The position numbers and the translations under genes were made by a program. Source: Eubacterium plexicaudatum ASF492 (GTDB lineage Bacteria; Bacillota; Clostridia; Lachnospirales; Lachnospiraceae). From it: 64,000 bases of DNA. Below, piece after piece: positions 60,899 through 64,000 of the stretch; position 1 is the first letter of the stretch; the number at the start of each line of letters is the position of its first letter. The DNA lies in NCBI RefSeq assembly GCF_000364225.2, contig NZ_AQFT02000001.1, positions 2,108,001 to 2,172,000 of the forward strand. Direction: 5' to 3'. The notes beneath the pieces are model-generated. The model saw nothing but the letters and a program-made list of their open reading frames with translations. It was not told the DNA's origin and searched no databases.

Positions 60899-62370
60899 TT
60901 AAATAATAATGCAGACCATTCCTCCATTTGAATCATTTACAATCTTTTGCATCGTATCCTGCAGTTTCATCTGACTTTCGTCATCCATCATCGAAATTTT
61001 ATGGCTGATGCCGTCCTCCATCAGCTCTCCGATCGTCTTTCCAAATATATTCGTATTCCATACGCCTTCCTGCGAATTCTGTCCTTCTTTTATGTATTCC
61101 TTTAATCCCTGCGCCTGCTCTTCGCTGCCGACAATCGGCGCAATCTCCGTCTCGATATTGGCGCGAATCATATGGATGGACGGTGAAGATGCTTTTATTT
61201 TCACGCCGTACTGACTGCCGTGCTTGATCACTTCCGGTTCATTCAGTGCAATATCCGACAGCTGCGGCGATACGACGCCGTACCCTTTCATCCGTACCGA
61301 CTGCATGGCATCCGCCACTTTGTCATATTCCTGTTTTTTGCCGCCATTTCCCGAATCAGGCGTATCAGTTCATATTCGCCGTGTACCTGCACGCCGGTCA
61401 GTTCGGAGATATTTTCATAATAATATTTTTGCGCCACTTCCATACGGATTTCTGCCGTACCGTCCGATAAGTTCATCTGCTCCAGTTTTATTTTTTCCAG
61501 ATATTCGCCTTCCGGTTTGAATTCGTAATTTTGTACGTCTTTTACAAATGTAATGTCCTGCAAAATCTTTTTCGCATTTTCAATGACATTCTTTTTCACC
61601 GGCCGTTCCTGTCCAAGCAGGTCCACCCACTTCGGCAGGTAAAAGTTCATGCGTACAACCGGAAATTCATATAAAATCTGCTCCAGAATGTGATTGACAT
61701 CTTCTTTACGCAGCTGTTCACAGTTAACCGGTATGACGCTGACGCCATACTGCGCCTCCATCTGCTGTGCCGTCTGGCGCGCTTCATCGCTGTATGGCTT
61801 TGCTGAATTTAACAGCATTAAATATGGTTTGCCGCTTTTCTTTAACTCATTGACGGTCTCCTGCGTTGGCTTTTGATAATTGGCCGCAGGAATTTCCGTT
61901 ACCGTACCGTCCGTAGTTACGACGATACCAATGGTCGCATGGTCTTTGATGACTTTGCGTGTTCCGGTCTCCGCTGCCTGTGAAAACGGAATTTCCTGTT
62001 CCGACCACGGTGTCTTTACCATACGTTCCACGCCGTTTTCCAAATGCCCGCTGGCGCCTTCGACCATATATCCGACACAGTCAATCAGCCGGACTTTTAC
62101 TTTGATATCATCGGTCAGTTTAATCTCAGCCGCATCTTTCGGAATAAATTTGGGCTCCGTCGTCATAATCGTTTTGCCCTGTGCGGACTGGGGCAGCTCA
62201 TCCCGCGTCCTTGCCCGGACATTTTCATCTTCTATATTCGGAATAACCATCTGCTCCATAAACCGTTTGATAAACGTGGATTTTCCGGTACGCACCGCAC
62301 CCACCACACCCAGATAAATTTCTCCGTTTGTCCTTGCTTTGATATCTTTATATAAATTGTACTGCTCCAT
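60899..62370 (-). CDS. spoIVA: Stage IV sporulation protein A (frame broken at 61334-61339)
   Basis: ATPase that forms the basement layer of the spore coat. The preferred start MEQYNLYKDIKARTNG at 62370 follows AGGAAGGACAGGG; the upstream ATG at 62391 would be only about ten bases from the expected transcript start. The Walker A site GAVRTGKSTFIKRFM is present. One more base in TTTTTT (61334-61339) restores AAKKQEYDKVADAMQ and gives 490 residues, the family size. A sigma-E-like promoter precedes it. It confirms endospore formation in the lineage. Confidence 0.96.
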
Positions 62371-62406
62371 CCTCCCTGTCCTTCCTGCCATAAATTCACT
62401 TTCTAT

Positions 62407-62434
62407 ACTTTATGACATTGGACGGGAACTATGC
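62407..62434 (-). promoter_or_regulatory. Sigma-E-like promoter for spoIVA
   Basis: Minus-strand GCATAGT (62428-62434), 13 bases, CATAAAGT (62407-62414), close to the sigma-E consensus pattern. spoIVA is a classical sigma-E gene in Bacillus, so this fits. Confidence 0.6.
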
Positions 62435-62442
62435 CTATTTTT

Positions 62443-63303
62443 TTACCGCAGCTTAATAAATACGCCGAAATTTCCTCTTTTTCCATGAGTGGCGCGATGA
62501 GAAAACAAAAGTTTTGCATTACAGCATGTACAGATATTCGTCACGGCAAGGTGTTCTTTTATAATGCCTGCCTCCGATAATACGATCTCATTCGCCTTCC
62601 AGAGATTCAGCTGGTATTTCCCGGGTGCGCCCGGCATACACAGCTCATCGCCGGCATCCGGAAACTCTTTTTGAAAACGCTGCGCCACGTCTTCGCTGAC
62701 TTCATAACAGGACTGACAGATCGAAGGGCCGACCGCACAATACAGATCCTGCGGCCTGCTTTGAAAGGCATCGCACATCGCACGAATCGTCTCACGTCCC
62801 ATCCGCGCCACCGTCCCGCGCCAGCCGGAATGGCTGACACCGACCGCATGATGCTGCGGATCGATAAAAAGCAACGGCACACAGTCTGCAAAAAACGCGC
62901 CGAGCACAATCCCCGGCTCATCCGTAATCAGTCCGTCGATATCCGTGTAATCTTTTTCCCGCAAAATCCCTTTTCCGCAGTCTTTTCCCGTTACTTTGCG
63001 TATGTTTACCGTATGCGTCTGATCTGTCAATACAAAATCGGATACGTCCGCATGCAGGGAAACAGCCGTACGATGATAGTTCTCATCTACGGCAGCTTTT
63101 TCGTCTCCTCTTGTATAGCTTACATTCAGCGATGCATACATTCCTTCGCTGACTCCTCCCGATCGGGTTGTAATTCCGTAATCCACCATCTGCAGCTGGT
63201 CAAACAGATGAAATTTCAAAAGCGGAACGCCTCCGTCATGTTTTCCGTCTTCGATGTAAAACACCTGCCTGTCATCTGCGGTTTTAAAATCCTGTATGTT
63301 CAT
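62443..63303 (-). CDS. pgeF: Laccase-domain protein PgeF (YlmD)
   Basis: A multicopper-polyphenol-oxidase-fold protein; family members clean up a mis-assembled peptidoglycan precursor (PgeF) or deaminate purine nucleosides. It has 286 residues, with ADCVPLLFIDP, VSHSGWRGTV and AVGPSICQSCYEVSEDV, which carry the metal-binding His and Cys. It ends in CTCCN ... FSHRATHGKRGNFG. It follows yraN on the same strand. Confidence 0.92.
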   Translation of the reverse strand: MNIQDFKTADDRQVFYIEDGKHDGGVPLLKFHLFDQLQMVDYGITTRSGGVSEGMYASLNVSYTRGDEKAAVDENYHRTAVSLHADVSDFVLTDQTHTVNIRKVTGKDCGKGILREKDYTDIDGLITDEPGIVLGAFFADCVPLLFIDPQHHAVGVSHSGWRGTVARMGRETIRAMCDAFQSRPQDLYCAVGPSICQSCYEVSEDVAQRFQKEFPDAGDELCMPGAPGKYQLNLWKANEIVLSEAGIIKEHLAVTNICTCCNAKLLFSHRATHGKRGNFGVFIKLR

Positions 63304-63341
63304 AAGCTTTTCCTGCTGTCTTTCCCTGATAAAAACTCAAT

Positions 63342-63698
63342 TTACCATATATAATCAAATGCATTTCGAATAATCTTCCACTCTCCGGCCAGACACGCCG
63401 CTACGTCAAAGCGGCAGGGCCGGTCGGTATCAATATGATGCAGCAGGCAGTAATAAGATGCCGTTTTGCATATTTTTTTCCGTTTTCGGTAATCAACGGC
63501 TTCCTGCGGCTCTCCCATCTGCGCTCCTGCCCGGTATTTGACCTCGACAAATACGAGATAGCCATCTTCGATTGCAATCAAATCAATTTCACCGGTTTTG
63601 CATTGAAAATTTGTTTCCAGTATCCGATAGCCGTGCGATTTCAAAAGCTGCGCCGCCTGTTTTTCATAATCCATACCGACCGTGCGGTTCGTGCTCAT
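63342..63698 (-). CDS. yraN: YraN family (UPF0102) nuclease-like protein
   Basis: A short predicted endonuclease-fold protein of 118 residues. The pattern TGEIDLIAIED ... LVFVEVKYR gives the D...ExK core of a PD-(D/E)XK-like fold. Its function is not settled. It overlaps the stop of the upstream FlhB-tail gene by four bases. Confidence 0.92.
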   Translation of the reverse strand: MSTNRTVGMDYEKQAAQLLKSHGYRILETNFQCKTGEIDLIAIEDGYLVFVEVKYRAGAQMGEPQEAVDYRKRKKICKTASYYCLLHHIDTDRPCRFDVAACLAGEWKIIRNAFDYIW

Positions 63699-63991
63699 TT
63701 TTTCACATCTCCCAGTTTCCGACGTATTTTATCCATATCATTGACAAATACCAATATCTCCGCTACGACCTGATACAGCTCCGGCGGTATCATCTCACCG
63801 ATCTCCAGGCGGGAAAGCGTATCGGCCAGCTTATCGTCTTTATACGTCGGAACATCGGCTTCTTTTGCCGCATCAATAATCTTTTCCGCCAGAACTCCTT
63901 TTCCGGTTGCCAGTATTTTCGGCGCCTGCTCTCCCGGCTCATAGGCAAGCGCTACCGCGGTCTTTGGTCTGTCTGCTTGTTTGCGTGCCAC
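63695..63991 (-). CDS. Small FlhB C-terminal-domain protein (YlqH-like)
   Basis: A 98-residue protein matching the cytoplasmic C-terminal domain of FlhB/EscU without the membrane part. It begins with GTG at 63991 behind GAGGCAGCA. The family's AVALAYEPGEQAPKILATG segment aligns with FlhB's cleavage region, but the NPTH autocleavage motif is absent. The motif IPPELYQVVAEIL follows. It is the B. subtilis YlqH type. A role in flagellar export switching has not been shown. The start is close to the window edge. Confidence 0.85.
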   Translation of the reverse strand: MARKQADRPKTAVALAYEPGEQAPKILATGKGVLAEKIIDAAKEADVPTYKDDKLADTLSRLEIGEMIPPELYQVVAEILVFVNDMDKIRRKLGDVKK

Positions 63992-64000
63992 TGCTGCCTC

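Noticed and set aside
1..64000. tRNA, rRNA, insertion sequence or prophage genes
   Set aside because: I looked for CCA-type tRNA ends, rRNA-like conserved stretches, transposase motifs and flanking inverted repeats, and found none.

Overview
The window reads as a continuous stretch of chromosome from a spore-forming, Gram-positive, anaerobic Clostridia, most like a member of the Lachnospiraceae. The signs are sporulation genes (spoIIP, spoIVA), PolC-type DNA polymerase III, an AmmeMemo pair, DUF6033 and FliD-like proteins, Gram-positive ribosome binding sites and A+T-rich sigma-A promoters. The species cannot be fixed from this sequence alone. I see no rRNA, tRNA, CRISPR array, insertion sequence, phage or plasmid gene. 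Most genes are on the minus strand; only tmcAL, argG and the chemoreceptor/FMN lipoprotein pair are on the plus strand.

Layout, left to right. 0-6 kb: lipid/ribosome cluster (yceD, rpmF, plsX, acpP, rnc, smc, the last cut by the left edge), then ackA. 6-11 kb: a PD-(D/E)XK-like protein with 24-bp tandem repeats, the glycogen genes glgC-glgD and a membrane metallophosphoesterase. 11-19 kb: tmcAL, then comEC, a GerMN lipoprotein, a two-component system and comEA in one minus-strand run. 19-24.4 kb: arginine synthesis (argC, a GNAT, argB, argD, divergent from argG, with ARG-box-like palindromes between). 24.4-34 kb: cutC, a MocR regulator, DUF2225, glnS, ammeA-ammeB, hemW, lepA. 34-41.4 kb: spoIIP, a HAD phosphatase, ppk, ppx, pheA. 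41.5-54.5 kb: a long colinear run of envelope and isoprenoid genes (deacetylase, bactofilin, pyrH, frr, uppS, cdsA, dxr, rseP, ispG) ending in polC. 54.7-57.5 kb: a three-gene unit with a flagellar sigma-D-like promoter and a terminator. 57.6-60 kb: a chemoreceptor and an FMN-binding lipoprotein. 60-64 kb: an MBL-fold hydrolase, spoIVA, pgeF, yraN and a small FlhB-tail protein.

A property of the whole window affects every gene call. About twenty single-base frame breaks occur in sixteen or seventeen genes, nearly all in short A/T runs that look one base too short. They hit genes that cannot be lost (polC, ispG, uppS, argD). I read them as homopolymer errors of a long-read assembly, not as pseudogenes, and give restored gene extents.

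The most interesting unit is at 54.7-57.5 kb. A small FliD-C-terminus-like protein, a DUF6033 protein and an unrecognised coiled-coil protein form a self-contained operon behind a TTAA-N14-GCCGATAT promoter and before a strong terminator, next to a chemoreceptor. This suggests an uncharacterised accessory of the flagellar regulon.
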